Part shown: positions 8,253 to 17,450 of the stretch, piece by piece
Layout of the letters: every line of letters starts with the position of its first letter
Position numbering within the stretch: the first letter of the stretch is position 1
Assembly: GCF_042850945.1 (NCBI RefSeq)
Contig: NZ_AP031496.1
Coordinates: 1,984,001-2,048,000 of the forward strand
DNA length: 64,000 bases
Direction: 5' to 3'
Source of the DNA: Halioxenophilus aromaticivorans
GTDB lineage: Bacteria > Pseudomonadota > Gammaproteobacteria > Pseudomonadales > Cellvibrionaceae
Program-made: the position numbers and the translations under genes
The notes under the pieces: generated by a model
What the model was told of the DNA's origin: nothing
The model's input: only the letters and a program-made list of their open reading frames with translations
Databases searched by the model: none

Positions 8253-9563
8253 ATGAATAGTTTGATCACACTATGGCAGGATTCGGGCCTCTACAATATG
8301 GCGCCTGGCCAAATCGTAATGATTGTGGTGGGCATGTTGTTGCTGTACCTGGCGATTGCCAAAAATTTTGAGCCCTTGTTGCTGGTTCCCATTGGTTTTG
8401 GCGGTATTTTAGCCAACATCCCTGGTGCTGACTTGGCCATTTCTGCGGCGGAGGCCGCCATCGCCAGTGGCGACCCGGCGGTATTAAAAGCCATGGCTAC
8501 CAGCCTTGGGGTAGAGCAATGGGATAACATTAAAGCGCTAAAAGAAGCCTACGCAGGTTCATCCGGTGATATCCATTTGGCGGCGGTGCACACCGCCGAG
8601 GACCTCAACTTCACCAACGGCATGTTGTACAACTTTTATTCCGTAGCCATTGCCTCTGGCGTCGCTCCCTTGGTGATTTTTATGGGCGTAGGCGCCATGA
8701 CCGACTTTGGTCCTTTGCTCGCCAACCCTAAAACGTTGTTTTTAGGTGCCGCTGCGCAGTTCGGGATTTTTGCTACGGTAATCGGTGCAGTGGCCCTAAG
8801 CCACTTCGGCATAATGGATTTCAGTATTGCTGACGCTGCCGCCATTGGCATTATTGGTGGCGCAGACGGCCCCACAGCCATTTACGTGGCCTCCATGTTA
8901 GCGCCGGAGTTGTTGGGTGCCATCGCTGTGGCAGCCTATTCCTACATGGCACTGGTGCCGATGATTCAGCCCCCCATTATGCGGGCGCTGACCACGGAAG
9001 AAGAACGCAAAATTGTTATGAGCCAATTGCGCGTGGTTTCCAAGAAAGAAAAAATCGCCTTCCCGGTGATCGTATTAATCTTGGTGGCTATGTTTCTACC
9101 GTCGGCGGCGCCGCTGTTGGGCATGTTCTGTTTTGGCAACCTAATGAAAGAGTGTGGTGTGGTTAATCGCTTGAGCGATACCGCGCAAAACGCGCTGATC
9201 AACATTACCACCATCTTTTTGGGCTTGTCTGTGGGCTCTAAGCTTGCGGCGGATAAATTCCTGGATCCAAAAACCCTGGGTATTTTGGCGCTGGGGATCG
9301 TTGCCTTTGGTATTGGTACGGCCATGGGGGTGCTTATGGCTAAGCTGATGAACAAATTCAGCGATACCAAAATCAACCCGCTCATCGGTTCGGCGGGTGT
9401 TTCCGCTGTGCCCATGGCCGCTCGGGTATCCAACAAAATGGGCCTGGAGTACAACCCACACAACTTCCTGTTGATGCACGCCATGGGGCCAAACGTCGCC
9501 GGTGTGATCGGCTCGGCAGTGGCCGCCGGTGTCATGATCTCGATGGTGCAGAGCTTTATGTAA
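8253..9563 (+). CDS. oadB: Na+-translocating oxaloacetate decarboxylase beta subunit
   Basis: A 436-residue polytopic inner-membrane protein that decarboxylates carboxybiotin on OadA and couples this to Na+ export. Signature segments include GVGAMTDFGPLLANP (about 148-162), IIGGADGPTAIYVAS (about 208-222, containing the Asp needed for Na+ coupling in the family) and GSAGVSAVPMAARVS near the C terminus. It starts 8 bp after the oadA stop. The operon gives a route from oxaloacetate to pyruvate plus a sodium gradient, which suits a marine bacterium. Confidence 0.96.
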   Translation: MNSLITLWQDSGLYNMAPGQIVMIVVGMLLLYLAIAKNFEPLLLVPIGFGGILANIPGADLAISAAEAAIASGDPAVLKAMATSLGVEQWDNIKALKEAYAGSSGDIHLAAVHTAEDLNFTNGMLYNFYSVAIASGVAPLVIFMGVGAMTDFGPLLANPKTLFLGAAAQFGIFATVIGAVALSHFGIMDFSIADAAAIGIIGGADGPTAIYVASMLAPELLGAIAVAAYSYMALVPMIQPPIMRALTTEEERKIVMSQLRVVSKKEKIAFPVIVLILVAMFLPSAAPLLGMFCFGNLMKECGVVNRLSDTAQNALINITTIFLGLSVGSKLAADKFLDPKTLGILALGIVAFGIGTAMGVLMAKLMNKFSDTKINPLIGSAGVSAVPMAARVSNKMGLEYNPHNFLLMHAMGPNVAGVIGSAVAAGVMISMVQSFM

Positions 9564-9583
9564 GCGACCCATTGAATCGCTTT

Positions 9584-9650
9584 GGTTACCCCGCTTGGGG
9601 TAACCTTTGCAAGGAAGATGTTAAAAGAGGCTCTAGGGCCTCTTTTTTTT
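9584..9650 (+). terminator. Two consecutive hairpins after oadB
   Basis: GGTTACCCC (9584-9592)/GGGGTAACC (9597-9605) forms a perfect 9-bp stem with little T-run. A second hairpin, AAAGAGGC (9624-9631)/GCCTCTTT (9638-9645), is followed by further Ts (to 9650) and is a good rho-independent terminator on the + strand. Confidence 0.8.
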
Positions 9651-9768
9651 GGCCTAGGTTTAGTCGAAAACGGTAAAAGTTTGTTACTTGTCTCGGTCAT
9701 TAGCTTGACGGCCAATCAGGCTACAGACTATTTTTTAGTAATACTCGATTTACAAGGAAGGCTCATAG

Positions 9769-10608
9769 GTGATCCGATACGTTGGTTATTTATTTATCTT
9801 TTGGGTGGTGTTCTGCGCGCAATACGCCGCGGCATCGGCGCCCTTGGCGCGGGTACTGCAATCCGGCCACTACGACGCCGATGTGCGCGATTTTTCCGCC
9901 TTTGCCGAAGAGGCGGTTCACCAAGCCATGGCGCGAGGTTTCTACATTCCCATTAGCCAGCGTCAGGCTTTGATGGGGCAGGTACGAGCCAAACTCGGCC
10001 CAGAAGTACTCAGCCAGAAACTGGTTACTCAAATGCAATCCGTGGCCGGTAATACATCGGTGCGTTCCGTTCGCGACTGGTATAGCAGCGAGGTTGGTCG
10101 CAAAACCCTGGTTGGCATTCAAGTGGCCTATCAACCTGGGGCAGAGCGCCGGCAAAAGGCGATTGCGCCGTCCTTACTGGCGGATGAAGATTTGTATGGT
10201 TGGTGGCAGTCCTACAGCAAGCAGTATCCCTTCGCCGAAAAATGGCTAGAGCGGCGCGAGCGGGTGTTGGTGGAATCAGTGAGCTACATTGCTGCTACCA
10301 TGAAACCCTACACACCTTTTGACAAGGCTCAGGTGGAAGAGCAGCTGGCTCGGGAAACTTTTGATCTACGCCCTAAGGTGGAAGAGCGGGTGATGTGGCG
10401 ACAGCTACACGCCTTGAGTGATTTGGCCGTTACCGAATACGTGCGCTACAAGAAATTCACCACCAGTACGTCCCATGTGGCGTTTCTGAAATTGGTGGGC
10501 AGTGCCAGCGATCGCGTAGTTGCTCAAGCGACCGCGGATTTTAAAGCCATGTTGGCAGAGCATATCGTGCCAGAATCCGCGCCGATCGATGCCCAGGATC
10601 CACAGTGA
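9769..10608 (+). CDS. Exported protein of unknown function
   Basis: 279 residues with an N-terminal signal peptide (YLFIFWVVFCAQYAAASA, cleavage near residue 23-25). The rest is helical and soluble, with DWYSSEVGRKTLVGIQVAY at about 105-123, a pattern resembling the DUF2059-type helical bundles of periplasmic proteins; that resemblance is weak. The start is GTG at 9769, supported by AAGGAAG 9 bp upstream. Its stop overlaps the next gene's GTG, so the two are probably co-translated. I do not recognise a function. Confidence 0.75.
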   Translation: MIRYVGYLFIFWVVFCAQYAAASAPLARVLQSGHYDADVRDFSAFAEEAVHQAMARGFYIPISQRQALMGQVRAKLGPEVLSQKLVTQMQSVAGNTSVRSVRDWYSSEVGRKTLVGIQVAYQPGAERRQKAIAPSLLADEDLYGWWQSYSKQYPFAEKWLERRERVLVESVSYIAATMKPYTPFDKAQVEEQLARETFDLRPKVEERVMWRQLHALSDLAVTEYVRYKKFTTSTSHVAFLKLVGSASDRVVAQATADFKAMLAEHIVPESAPIDAQDPQ

Positions 10609-10931
10609 CGCTGTATAAAATTGTGGTATATGTGCCTTCGGATCACACGGAGCCAGTTAAGCAGGCTTTATTTGACGCCGGGGCAGGAAAAATTGGCGAT
10701 TACGACCATTGTTGTTGGTCTGTGGAGGGCGTGGGGCAGTTCCGCCCCGGGGACAAAGCAGATCCGTTTTTAGGCCGCAAAGGGCGGGTTGAAGCCGTCG
10801 CGGAAACCCGGTTGGAGCTGGTTTGTAGCGCAGACTGCATCAAGTCTGCTATTGGCGCGCTGATGGCGGTGCACCCCTACGAGGAGCCCGCCTACCAAGT
10901 GTTCCAGTGCGTGGATGTAGGCCAGCTTTAG
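10605..10931 (+). CDS. NIF3/YqfO-type small domain protein
   Basis: 108 residues with the CutA/PII-like fold found as the YqfO insert in Nif3 proteins. YKIVVYVPSDHTEPVKQALFD begins the domain, then GKIGDYDHCCWSVEGVGQFRP and AHPYEEPAY-VFQC-like ending (VHPYEEPAYQVFQC). Standalone copies are common in gammaproteobacteria; no reaction has been established and a metal- or nucleotide-binding role is only suggested by the fold. The start is GTG at 10605, inside the stop of the preceding gene. Its 3' end overlaps the convergent Nudix gene by 4 bp. Confidence 0.85.
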   Translation: MTLYKIVVYVPSDHTEPVKQALFDAGAGKIGDYDHCCWSVEGVGQFRPGDKADPFLGRKGRVEAVAETRLELVCSADCIKSAIGALMAVHPYEEPAYQVFQCVDVGQL

Positions 10932-11473
10932 CCTGGCCGGCGCATGGCCTCTAATGTCTGGCTGCGCACCGGAAAATGCCCGGTCTTGCGATCTTCAATA
11001 AAGTAGCGCAGTGTGGATTCCACAACGGTAAAGGCTAGCTCATCCCAGGGAATGTCATCCAGGTGGCAAAGCTTAACCTCAAGGGATTCCGGCCCTGGGC
11101 CAAAGTCGGGTTGGGTAATTTCCGCTAGGTAAAAGAAGTACACCTGGCTGATGTGGGGCAAGCTGAACACCTGGTATAGCTGCAAATCATTGAGCTTAAT
11201 GCGCGCTTCTTCCCAGGATTCTCGGGCTGCCCCTTGCTCAACGGTTTCGCCGTTTTCCATAAAACCGGCTGGTAGTGTCCAAAGGCCGTAGCGGGGCTCG
11301 ATGGCGCGTTTGCACAGCAGTACTTGGTCACCCATAAACGGCAAACAGCCGGTGATGATCTTGGGGTTTAGGTAGTGAATGGTGTCGCAACTGGAGCAGA
11401 CGTGACGCTCTCTGTCGTCACCGTCTGGAATGGCGAGTACGGTCTTGGCACCGCAATGACTGCAAAAATTCAT
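10928..11473 (-). CDS. Nudix hydrolase with N-terminal zinc ribbon
   Basis: 181 residues. An N-terminal zinc ribbon (Cys4, Cys7, Cys26, Cys29) is followed by a Nudix domain whose box runs G70-x5-E76-x7-R84-E85-x2-E88-E89, with Arg91 where the consensus has Gly. This layout matches NudC-like or ADP-ribose/NADH pyrophosphatase relatives that lack the NudC N-terminal domain. The substrate is a nucleoside diphosphate derivative but cannot be specified. It is convergent with the YqfO-like gene, and the same-strand DUF3135 gene lies 39 bp upstream, so the two could share a transcript. Confidence 0.9.
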   Translation of the reverse strand: MNFCSHCGAKTVLAIPDGDDRERHVCSSCDTIHYLNPKIITGCLPFMGDQVLLCKRAIEPRYGLWTLPAGFMENGETVEQGAARESWEEARIKLNDLQLYQVFSLPHISQVYFFYLAEITQPDFGPGPESLEVKLCHLDDIPWDELAFTVVESTLRYFIEDRKTGHFPVRSQTLEAMRRPG

Positions 11474-11512
11474 GTGAGCTATCCAAATGAGATCTTTGCA
11501 GTATATCGGAAA

Positions 11513-11860
11513 TTAACGAGCGATCGCAGGGGCCTCGAATGATAGAATCCGTGCGTCGTTTTTGGGCTCGGTAGACAGTGCCGGCGCGTCTTCGTCGAAC
11601 GCGCTGTTCAGTGTCAAGCGCAGTTCCTCGAAGCTCTCGTGCATCATGCGAGAAATCGTGATGCAGGCCTGCATGGGTGTCTTGGCCAGTTTGCGTTTAG
11701 CATCGATTTGGAATTGTAAGCCTTCTAAGCGATGGCGCATTTTGGTCGGTGCGTTGTCCAAGAGCTCATTGATGCTGTCCTGGCGCAGTTGTTCTAGCGC
11801 CTCTGGGTCATCCTTGGCCATTTGCATCAATGTGTCAAAATCAGGTAGCTGTCCGTTCAT
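11513..11860 (-). CDS. DUF3135 domain protein
   Basis: 115 residues, helical and acidic. LPDFDTLMQMAKDDPEALE at the N terminus and LEGLQFQIDAKRKLAKTPM in the middle are the DUF3135 signature. Its function is unknown; there is no signal peptide or membrane segment. A GGAG-containing site (reading on the minus strand) precedes the ATG. It lies 39 bp upstream of the Nudix gene. Confidence 0.82.
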   Translation of the reverse strand: MNGQLPDFDTLMQMAKDDPEALEQLRQDSINELLDNAPTKMRHRLEGLQFQIDAKRKLAKTPMQACITISRMMHESFEELRLTLNSAFDEDAPALSTEPKNDARILSFEAPAIAR

Positions 11861-12062
11861 TTCCTGCTCCGTAAGACGGCTTAGTACAATACTTAGCGTG
11901 TTATTTAAAGTGACAATATTTCAGCTAGGATTGTTCAAAGTTTGTTCAAGTTGTGCGAAAGATACTACCAACCTGACTATTTGGTTTTAAATACTTATTT
12001 ATTATAACGATTAGGAATGTTGAATCGCGTGCCTTCCGGTTTTCTAAGGCACCGCAATATCT

Positions 12063-12085
12063 GTCATTGCCGCAGCGGCAATGAC
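12063..12085. repeat. 23-nt near-perfect palindrome upstream of the CoA Nudix gene
   Basis: GTCATTGCCGC (12063-12073), A, GCGGCAATGAC (12075-12085): 11-bp arms around one base. It is 57 bp before the ATG of the Nudix gene, with no T-run after it, so an operator or mRNA structure is more likely than a terminator. It is also the only notable structure in the 11861-12141 divergent region. Confidence 0.6.
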
Positions 12086-12141
12086 TTGCCAGTTTATTCG
12101 CTGAGTGATGTTTATTAGGGCGGAGTCTTCCGGTTTTTCTT

Positions 12142-12741
12142 ATGACAAAATTGTTGGAAAAAAAGCTCAAACCTTTAAAAATGGATTATGAAAGTTACTA
12201 CCCAACGCCAGATGCCGCCGTTTTGCTGGCGCTTTATGGCCAGGTGCAACAGCCCCAACTGATACTTACCCAGCGGGCGACCCACTTAAACAGCCATGCC
12301 GGTGAGGTGTCTTTCCCTGGGGGTAAGTGGGAGCCGGCGGATACTGGGCCGGGAGATACCGCGCTGCGTGAAACCGAAGAGGAAATTGCGTTGCCGCGCC
12401 GACAGGTGGCTCTGTTGGGCGAATTACCCGATCATTTTTCGAAGAAAGGCCTACGGGTGAAACCCATCGTGGGTTGGGTGGATGAGCTGCCTGATCTAAT
12501 CCCCAGTCCCGATGAGTTAGACGCGGTATTCTCGGTGCCGCTGGAGTTTTTTCTGGCCGATCAACGCATCAGAACAGACATTTACTCCTCTCAAGGCGTG
12601 ACCTACTGGTCGCCGGCTTGGCAGTTCGAGCAATACGAAATATGGGGGCTTACCGCGCGTATTCTGGTGGACTTGCTCAACGACGTGTTTGATGCCAACC
12701 TTGGCCGCCTTAACCCCGCGCCAGAGCGGCTGCGGGTATAA
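12142..12741 (+). CDS. CoA pyrophosphatase-type Nudix hydrolase (NudL-like)
   Basis: 199 residues. The NuCoA signature is present as LTQRATHLNSHAGEVSFPGG, overlapping a Nudix box whose core reads ALRETEEEIAL. Members split CoA and acyl-CoA into phosphopantetheine derivatives and 3',5'-ADP. The box has a slightly longer loop between the Gly-Gly and the RE-EE core than the textbook spacing, as is normal for this subgroup. The ATG lies within an AT-rich leader after a palindrome at 12063-12085. The DUF1289 gene follows 35 bp downstream. Confidence 0.88.
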   Translation: MTKLLEKKLKPLKMDYESYYPTPDAAVLLALYGQVQQPQLILTQRATHLNSHAGEVSFPGGKWEPADTGPGDTALRETEEEIALPRRQVALLGELPDHFSKKGLRVKPIVGWVDELPDLIPSPDELDAVFSVPLEFFLADQRIRTDIYSSQGVTYWSPAWQFEQYEIWGLTARILVDLLNDVFDANLGRLNPAPERLRV

Positions 12742-12776
12742 CCCCAGGAAGACCCCAAAGAGGCGCAGTACCCCCT

Positions 12777-13007
12777 ATGGCGAAGTTTCGCTCCCAAATC
12801 AGCGCGGCTGATAAATCCAGCCAGCCCAAGGCCGTTAATTCACCGTGCATTGCTATCTGTGCGCTTAATCAAGACGACGTATGTACCGGGTGTTACCGAA
12901 CGGGCCAGGAAATCGCCCACTGGGGTCGATTGGATAACGACCAGCGCCGCGATGTGCTGGCGCTGTGTAAGAATCGGGCAAGGGCGATTAACCCCTTTTT
13001 AAGTTAG
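12777..13007 (+). CDS. DUF1289 domain protein
   Basis: 76 residues. SPCIAICALNQDDVCTGCYR and the following EIAHWGRLDNDQRRDVL define DUF1289, a small Cys-rich domain; Cys residues in SPCIAIC and CTGC probably bind a metal. Its function is unknown. The true start could be later, since the first 20 residues are not part of the domain. It follows the NudL-like gene and converges on the CorB-like gene. Confidence 0.85.
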   Translation: MAKFRSQISAADKSSQPKAVNSPCIAICALNQDDVCTGCYRTGQEIAHWGRLDNDQRRDVLALCKNRARAINPFLS

Positions 13008-13047
13008 TGCTCAGAGCGGCGCCGCGGATGCTTGAGGTGCAACGCCC

Positions 13048-14331
13048 CTAGTGTTTCTCGGCTTTGCCAAGCTTGGTGACTTTGGCTTTTTCAATCATTC
13101 TGCCAGTCAGTGAGGTCACCTCAAACCGGTAGTCGTCCATGTGAAAGCTGACGCAGCCATCCGGTATGGCCTGTAAAAATTGTGTTGCTAGGCCATTGAG
13201 GGTTTTTGGCCCATCCTGAGGGAGTGACCAATCCAAATGCTTATTGATATCGCGGATGGCAGTGCCGCCGTCGATTAAATAGCAGTCGTCAGCCAGAGTC
13301 GTGATGTCCTCGTGTTCGTCCTCGGCGGTGTTGGTGGTAAAATCGCCAACAATCTCTTCCAAGATATCGTCCAGGGTGACAATACCCTGCACCTCACCAT
13401 ATTCATCCACCACAATGCCCATGCGGCTTTTGGCTTTCTGAAAGTTCAGCAGCTGGTTGGATAGAGGAGTGCTTTCGTGGACAAAATCTGGCTTGCGTAC
13501 AAAGCGGCGAATGGACGCGTGGGTAACGCGGGCGTCGTCGCCAATTAAAAAGCGCGATACGTGGCGCAAATGCAGGGTGCCGATGACGTTATTGATGTCG
13601 CCCTCGTAGACCGGTAGCCGCGTGTAATCGGTGGATCGGATAACCTTCATAAGGTTTTCGATGGTGTCCGATAAGTCCAGCCCATTGACCTCCACCCGGG
13701 GCACCATAATGTCCTCCACGGTGGTTTTTTCAAGATCCAATACATTAAGCAGCATTCCCTGGTGTTGATCGGGAATCAAATCGCCGGCTTCATCCACCAC
13801 GGTGCGCAATTCATCGGGGGCGAGATGCTCGTGTTGTGGCGCCTCATTGGGGTTAACGCCAAACAGGCGGGCCAGCGTGTTTGAGAGATAATTAACCACC
13901 GAAACGATGGGTTGCATAACCTTTAATACAGGCTGTAACAACCAGCTGAACGGATAGGCCACGCGCTCTGGATAGAGTGCGGCAATGGTTTTTGGGGTGA
14001 CTTCGGCAAAAATAAGCATCACCAGCGTTAGTACAATAGCGCCAAGGGTGGTGGAGCCGTCGCCGTATAAACGCAAACAGATGATGGTTGTGATCACCGC
14101 CGCCAGGTTGTTGACGAGGTTGTTGCCAAACAAAATCCCACCCAGTAATCGGTCGGGGCGTTGCAACAGATGTATAACGCGTTTGGCGGCTTTATCGCCT
14201 TGGTTGGCGGAGTGTTTTAGCCGATAGCGGTTGATGGACATCATGCCGGTTTCTGAACTGGAGAAAAAACCAGACAAAACGATCAATGCGGCCAACATGC
14301 CAAACAGCAGCGGTACAGGGAGGTCGCTCAA
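13048..14331 (-). CDS. CNNM/CorB-type membrane protein with CBS domains
   Basis: 427 residues. An N-terminal DUF21 (CNNM) transmembrane domain (about 1-190) includes SSSETGMMSINRYRLKH. A CBS pair (about 200-340) contains EDIMVPRVEV and GIVVDEYGEVQGIVTLDDI. A C-terminal CorC_HlyC domain follows. This is the YfjD/CorB architecture, linked to Mg2+/Co2+ efflux or Mg2+-dependent transport in the inner membrane. It lies 70 bp downstream of the CcsA-like gene on the same strand, the usual ffh-ccsA-yfjD neighbourhood of gammaproteobacteria. Confidence 0.92.
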   Translation of the reverse strand: MSDLPVPLLFGMLAALIVLSGFFSSSETGMMSINRYRLKHSANQGDKAAKRVIHLLQRPDRLLGGILFGNNLVNNLAAVITTIICLRLYGDGSTTLGAIVLTLVMLIFAEVTPKTIAALYPERVAYPFSWLLQPVLKVMQPIVSVVNYLSNTLARLFGVNPNEAPQHEHLAPDELRTVVDEAGDLIPDQHQGMLLNVLDLEKTTVEDIMVPRVEVNGLDLSDTIENLMKVIRSTDYTRLPVYEGDINNVIGTLHLRHVSRFLIGDDARVTHASIRRFVRKPDFVHESTPLSNQLLNFQKAKSRMGIVVDEYGEVQGIVTLDDILEEIVGDFTTNTAEDEHEDITTLADDCYLIDGGTAIRDINKHLDWSLPQDGPKTLNGLATQFLQAIPDGCVSFHMDDYRFEVTSLTGRMIEKAKVTKLGKAEKH

Positions 14332-14401
14332 CGGGGGTAAAACCTATTTTTCTAGTGGATTTGCGAGTCTACGGTTAAGGGCTGGTGCGCGCCAGCATTT
14401 T

Positions 14402-15211
14402 TTAGATAGTTTGCCCGCCAAGCACCAGTTCTATCACCAATTTACTACCAAAGTAGGCCAGCATCAGGGTGCAGAAGCCGGCCAGAGTCCAGCGAATAGC
14501 ATAACTGCCGCGCCAACCCTGGCGGTGACGGCCAAACAGCAAAATGGAGTAAAGCAGCCAAGCAACGATCGAGAGCACCGTTTTGTGGACCAGCGATTGG
14601 GCAAACATATCTTGGATAAACCAAAAGCCAGACACTATAGAAACCGTTAGAGTAATTTGGCCGGCCCAAATCACATCAAACAGCAATGTTTCCATAGTTT
14701 GCAGTGGCGGTAGTAGCCGAACCTTGCCCGTGGTGTGCTTGTGCCTCAACTGATGATCCTGCCAGGCTAAAAACAGCGCCTGCAGTGCCGAAATGGTTAA
14801 CAAGGCGTAGGCCAAAACCGATAGCGTGATGTGGCAAAGTAGGCCGGCTGAAATAGTATGCAATGGCGTTAATGGGCTGTGGCCAAACAAGGCTGCGGCC
14901 ACACTCAACGCCGAAAAAGGGAATAAAAATAAGAATAAGTTAAGAATCGGTAGGCGCAGACCGCTCAGCGCCACAATGATGTTTATCACACAGGTGATCA
15001 GCGAAAGAGCGATGAAAAAACCCAGTTGATAGCCACCGGGTTGAAACACCAGCAGCACCAAGCCAAAAAAGTGCGCCACAATCGCCAACCCGGCAAAGCT
15101 TAGGAGCCAGTTTCTGTTGGCTTGCTGCAGCCGAGCTACATTGGTGTACAGGTAAACACTGGCGACGATGTACAAAACAATCGCTGTTATATTACAAACG
15201 TAATTCAACAT
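14402..15211 (-). CDS. CcsA-like cytochrome c assembly family membrane protein
   Basis: 269 residues with about eight transmembrane helices, matching the YpjD/CcsA subgroup of the cytochrome c assembly family (PF01578). The helix containing LLCHITLSVLAYALLTISAL and the later SGFWFIQDMFAQSLVHKTVLS carry His residues typical of heme-handling members (His in CHITLS and in LVHKTVLS). YpjD-type proteins are widespread beside ffh and their precise role is unsettled. It is divergent from ffh, with 290 bp between. Confidence 0.88.
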   Translation of the reverse strand: MLNYVCNITAIVLYIVASVYLYTNVARLQQANRNWLLSFAGLAIVAHFFGLVLLVFQPGGYQLGFFIALSLITCVINIIVALSGLRLPILNLFLFLFPFSALSVAAALFGHSPLTPLHTISAGLLCHITLSVLAYALLTISALQALFLAWQDHQLRHKHTTGKVRLLPPLQTMETLLFDVIWAGQITLTVSIVSGFWFIQDMFAQSLVHKTVLSIVAWLLYSILLFGRHRQGWRGSYAIRWTLAGFCTLMLAYFGSKLVIELVLGGQTI

Positions 15212-15501
15212 GAACGGGGTGCCTTAGCCCTTCTTCCTTAACTGAGTTCAATGCCTAGAGTAGGTGTCTGGCGGTGAGTTCCTTGCGAATTCTGTGGCGG
15301 GTGCGCATAAGACTGATAAGTGTGGCACAAGCCGCGCGCTAATAGAAGCCGGTGTGCAGCCGTGCATTTCACTGGGCTTAGGGTATACTGGCGAGCTTTT
15401 GTTGGCGCCCCCGCAAAAGGGAACCGTGCCTGGGCTGAAATGCAACAATCGCCCTCCAATGCTGTGCGCCGCTGAACTCTCAATAATGGTTTCGAGTTGC
15501 T

Positions 15502-16899
15502 ATGTTTGACAACCTACAAGATCGCCTAACGTCCTCGCTGCGTTCCATCACTGGTAAGTCGCGCATCACCGACGACAACATCCAAAAAACCCTGCGCGAG
15601 GTGCGCAAGGCGTTGCTGGAGGCCGATGTCGCCTTGCCGGTGGTAAAAGAGTTTATTGCTCAAGTCCGCTCCACTGCGCTAGGCAGCCAAATAGCCAAGG
15701 CGTTGAACCCAGGCCAGCAGTTCCTCAAAATTGTTGAGAGCGAGCTGGTTAAAATCATGGGCGATGCCAACGAGTCGCTTAACTTAAACGCGCAGCCACC
15801 GGCCGTGATTTTGATGGCGGGCCTGCAAGGTGCGGGTAAAACCACCTCTGTGGCCAAGTTGGCGCGCTTCTTAAAAGAGCGCGAAAAGAAAAAAGTCTTG
15901 GTGGTGAGTGCCGATATCTATCGCCCTGCGGCGATTGCCCAGCTGGAAACCTTGGCCGGCGAAGTGGATGTGGGCTTTTTCCCCTCCACGGCGGATCAAA
16001 AACCGGTCGCCATTGCCAAGGGCGCCATTGAGCACGCCAAAAAACAGTTCTTTGATGTGGTGATTGTCGATACCGCTGGCCGTTTGCACGTCGACCAAGA
16101 ATTGATGACAGAAATTCAGGATGTACACGCCGCTATTAAACCGGTGGAAACACTGTTTGTTATCGATGCCATGATCGGCCAGGATGCGGTTAACACCGCC
16201 AAGGCCTTTAATGATGCGCTACCGCTCACCGGTGTGATCCTAACCAAAGCCGACGGTGACGCCCGTGGCGGTGCGGCACTATCCGTGCGCCAGGTCACTG
16301 GCAAACCCATTAAGTTTTTGGGCATGGGCGAAAAAGTAGACGCCCTAGAGCCATTCCACCCTGAGCGTATTGCCTCGCGTATTCTGGGCATGGGTGACGT
16401 CATGTCACTGATCGAAGAAGCCGAGCAAAAAGTCGATAAAGCCAAAGCTGAAAAGCTGGTTAAAAAAGTCCAGAAGGGTCAAAAGTTCGATTTGGAAGAT
16501 CTACGCGATCAGTTACAGCAAATGGCCAACATGGGCGGTATGTCCTCTATGCTGGAGAAACTACCCGGCATGGGTAATATGGCGCAGATGGCCGAACAGG
16601 CCAACGTCGGCAAACAGTTCAAGCAAATGGAAGCCCTCATTAATTCCATGACGCCGTCCGAACGACGCAACCCCGATCTACTCAATGGCTCGCGCAAGCG
16701 TCGTATCACCATGGGCTCCGGTACCGATATCCAAGATCTCAACCGCCTACTTAAGCAGCACAAGCAGATGGCTAAGATGATGAAAAAGATGAAAGGTGGC
16801 GGCATGTCTAAGATGATGCGTGGCTTGGGCGGCATGATGGGCGGCGGCGGGATGCCTGGCGGCCCAGGTGGTGGCTTGCCGCCGGGTATGGGGCGCTAA
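15502..16899 (+). CDS. ffh: Signal recognition particle protein Ffh
   Basis: The 465-residue SRP GTPase delivers nascent membrane proteins to FtsY. The N domain (about 1-90) precedes the G domain with G1 GLQGAGKTT (107-115), DTAGR and TKADGD motifs. The Met-rich M domain starts near 300 and ends in GGMMGGGGMPGGPGGGLPPG, a Gly/Met tail longer than in E. coli. A TATACT -10-like box lies at 15384-15389. Hairpin AAAGCAGCC (16924-16932)/GGCTGCTTT (16937-16945) follows the gene and separates it from rpsP. Confidence 0.97.
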   Translation: MFDNLQDRLTSSLRSITGKSRITDDNIQKTLREVRKALLEADVALPVVKEFIAQVRSTALGSQIAKALNPGQQFLKIVESELVKIMGDANESLNLNAQPPAVILMAGLQGAGKTTSVAKLARFLKEREKKKVLVVSADIYRPAAIAQLETLAGEVDVGFFPSTADQKPVAIAKGAIEHAKKQFFDVVIVDTAGRLHVDQELMTEIQDVHAAIKPVETLFVIDAMIGQDAVNTAKAFNDALPLTGVILTKADGDARGGAALSVRQVTGKPIKFLGMGEKVDALEPFHPERIASRILGMGDVMSLIEEAEQKVDKAKAEKLVKKVQKGQKFDLEDLRDQLQQMANMGGMSSMLEKLPGMGNMAQMAEQANVGKQFKQMEALINSMTPSERRNPDLLNGSRKRRITMGSGTDIQDLNRLLKQHKQMAKMMKKMKGGGMSKMMRGLGGMMGGGGMPGGPGGGLPPGMGR

Positions 16900-16923
16900 C
16901 GTCCCCTGTTGTCCTTCTTTAAA

Positions 16924-16945
16924 AAAGCAGCCGTTGGGCTGCTTT
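16924..16945 (+). terminator. Hairpin after ffh
   Basis: AAAGCAGCC (16924-16932), GTTG, GGCTGCTTT (16937-16945). It is preceded by TTCTTTAAA, and the T-run after it is short, so it is a moderate terminator on the + strand. Confidence 0.7.
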
Positions 16946-16998
16946 GCGGTTTAAGTGGGGTAGTGGTAAAAGCGCTATACACTGGCTGCGGTTTACAC

Positions 16999-17004
16999 TA
17001 TAAT
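16999..17004 (+). promoter_or_regulatory. -10 box of the rpsP operon
   Basis: An exact TATAAT at 16999-17004, 164 bp before the rpsP ATG and 54 bp past the ffh hairpin. No good -35 hexamer is visible at 17 bp, so I support only the -10 element. Confidence 0.5.
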
Positions 17005-17167
17005 CCCGCGCCTTTCGGGTATGCCTGCACGCGCTAGCGAGGGTTATGCGCCCGAGGAGACACGATTTCTTCGTTAATTTAACAGTTATCAGCCAGCACT
17101 GTGCTGGTTCTGAGTAGGACATTGCCGTGAGGCAAGGTCACACACGGTAGCAAACAGGAAAATAAAC

Positions 17168-17422
17168 ATGGTAAGTATTCGATTATCTCGCGGCGGTTCT
17201 AAAAAGCGTCCTTTCTATCACGTCACCGTGACCGACAGCCGCAACGCACGCGATGGTCGTTTCATTGAGCGTGTGGGTTTCTTTAACCCAATCGCCCGTG
17301 GCCAAGAAGAGCGTTTACGTATCGACAACGATCGCATTGAGTACTGGGTTGGCCAAGGCGCTCAAGTATCCGATCGCGTTAAAAAATTGGTTAAAGACAG
17401 CAAAGCTACGGCTGCTGCTTAA
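17168..17422 (+). CDS. rpsP: 30S ribosomal protein bS16
   Basis: 84 residues. MVSIRLSRGGSKKRPFYHVT and VGFFNPIARGQ are diagnostic of S16, a small-subunit assembly protein that binds 16S rRNA. An AGGAAA site precedes the ATG. It is first in the classic rpsP-rimM-trmD-rplS operon, with 28 bp to rimM. Confidence 0.98.
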   Translation: MVSIRLSRGGSKKRPFYHVTVTDSRNARDGRFIERVGFFNPIARGQEERLRIDNDRIEYWVGQGAQVSDRVKKLVKDSKATAAA

Positions 17423-17450
17423 TTAGCCTCCTCTAGATACGGTATCGACG

